Shown: positions 62,711 to 64,000 of the stretch, piece after piece
Numbering within the stretch: the first letter of the stretch is position 1
Layout: the number at the start of each line of letters is the position of its first letter
From: Thamnaconus septentrionalis
Taxonomy: Eukaryota > Chordata > Actinopteri > Tetraodontiformes > Monacanthidae
Direction: 5' to 3'
Length of the DNA: 64,000 nt
Assembly (NCBI GenBank): GCA_009823395.1
Contig: CM020513.1
Location: 14,412,001-14,476,000, forward strand
The notes under the pieces: model-generated
Told to the model about the DNA's origin: nothing
Seen by the model: the letters and a program-made list of their open reading frames with translations, nothing else
The model's database searches: none
Translations under genes and position numbers: made by a program

Positions 62711-64000
62711 ATGTGATCTGGCTCCTTACGCGCTGCTATGACAACTTTAATGCCCTGCACGGTACCTTTAACAGGGGTGGGATGGGGGGGCGGGGGGGGT
62801 TGGCGTAATGGATTTGAGATTACATTAACCGTAACTATGAAATGGCGAAGATAAAGGAGGGACGGCGATTGTTCATCATGTACCTAATCTGGGAATAATG
62901 GAAGAGGGATGAAGCGGCCCACTTATCTGGGCTATGTGGTAACAGACGGAGCGTATACTTTGTTTGGCTCCTCCCACAACCCTCCCCCCTGGCCCCACCT
63001 CCCTCCTTCACTAGAAGCTTCCAGGTGTGTTGGCATTCAGGTCGACAAAGACAAAGCAGTATTTAAGCATCTTCTCCGAGAAAACCTGCAGACTTGAAGG
63101 CTTGTTGTAGAATTTACATGTGCCAACTGTGTCAAAACGCAAAAAGAAAAAGAAAAATAAAAAAAATAGCCCAGTTGGTAAAAGAAAATGGTGATTGACA
63201 GCTGAGCCCTACTCATGATGGACAGCTGACCGTCTGGGATATTTTACCTTCGCTTTTGTGGAGATGGAGAAAGTGCAGATGTGTGTCGTCCATCTTTATT
63301 CATGTCAGTGGCCTGCATCTGTCCTGAGTGTGACGCCAAGATTTTTAAAGCCGGCGGTCTCCTCCTCTGTCTCCTCCTCCGTCTCCGTCTCTCTCTTCTC
63401 CTTGACGTTGAGATGATAAAAAAAACGAAAAAAAAAAAAACAGACTACACAGTCATAAAAATTCACACATGGGAGGGATTTTAAAATCCTCAGCAGATGG
63501 CTGTAAACTGGCAACTGGTTAAAAGTTCTCCCCCAAAGTAATTAGGACCTTCCAAAGCTCAGCCCGCAGGGCTCGACTATCATCTCACATCCTTTTTTCC
63601 GCTCTCATCTGTGCTCGTCGACGCTACCAGAAGTGGGACAGCTGCTTTCCTTTACATGATGTGGAGCCTCTTAATGCAAAACCAATCAAGTGTTTCAACA
63701 AACTGTACACTGCCCAGTCAGAGTAATTTTTATCTTCAGACACAATCTTCTATTCATTCCTATTTAAACGCATCAGTAATCTCTTGAACAGGTGCAATTG
63801 TGTCCCAATTACACAAGTGAATTGAATTCATGCATGAAATCTCTTTGCTGCTTTAAAACACAAATTTAAAAAATGGACCAACTTTTTCAGCAACACTGTG
63901 GTTCTTTGTTAATTTGGTTATTAATTAACCTTTTGGAGCTGCCCTAAATGAACAACGTTAATAGTTCTGAAGGTTGATTTCAGGCCACTGGGTTTGGCTG
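62711..64000. other. Intron 2 segment to the window end, no gene
   Basis: A G-rich run at about 62776-62800 and A-rich runs near 63138-63166 and 63418-63440. No exon 3 was found. Confidence 0.4.

Larger units (their letters stand above)
49576..64000 (+). other. b4galnt4: b4galnt4 intron 2, partial
   Basis: The intron starts GTGAGT and is still open at the window edge, so it is longer than 14.4 kb. I looked for the next part of the protein, which in B4GALNT4 leads into a W-R-E-E-Y-K-G and F-E-D-W-C-G type region, and found no matching open frame between splice sites on the + strand. Confidence 0.8.

Overview
The window looks like nuclear DNA of a ray-finned (teleost) fish. One vertebrate gene can be recognised, and only its 5' part is present: the first two coding exons of b4galnt4, on the + strand. 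It encodes a Golgi beta-1,4-N-acetylgalactosaminyltransferase that makes LacdiNAc. The rest is non-coding: about 6 kb of upstream flank, a CpG-rich promoter and 5'UTR region, an intron 1 of about 41.3 kb, and the first 14.4 kb of intron 2. The teleost assignment rests on the two exons plus many tRNA-headed SINEs with a (GATG)n tail, non-autonomous hAT and Tc1-like elements, and dense CA/GT and CTG microsatellites. I cannot name the species or say whether this is the a or b duplicate.

Layout. 1-6.3 kb: upstream flank with one truncated SINE that has a perfect 11-bp target-site duplication (TSD), a candidate conserved non-coding block near 4.3 kb and a CTCF-like motif at 5.5 kb. 6.3-8.05 kb: CpG-rich promoter and 5'UTR, ending in a short upstream ORF that overlaps the true start. 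8049-8190: coding exon 1 (basic tail, signal anchor, start of the stem). 8191-49462: intron 1, which holds a second GC-rich patch at 11.4-12.2 kb, G-rich tracts, three CTG tracts in the sense orientation, a 97-bp CTT tract, several SINEs, two hAT-like elements, a Tc1-like element with a SINE inside it, and a related SINE-plus-flank copy 2 kb away with a perfect 26-bp TSD. 49463-49575: coding exon 2, phase 0 at its 3' end. 49576-64000: partial intron 2 with a nearly complete SINE (55.6 kb), two more SINE copies and several homeodomain-motif-rich blocks.

The splice join is internally consistent. Exon 1 carries 142 coding bases and exon 2 carries 113, giving exactly 85 codons, and the split codon across intron 1 is the Asp expected in the family motif YG-(K/R)-DGE. 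I found no other protein gene, tRNA or rRNA gene, CRISPR array or known microRNA. The long open frames in GC-rich or pyrimidine-rich DNA look like chance. I saw no convincing novel system. The most unusual items are the duplicated SINE/Tc1-like unit with its 26-bp TSD, a hAT-like element 129 bp from exon 2, the overlapping uORF, and the sense-oriented CTG tracts in one intron.
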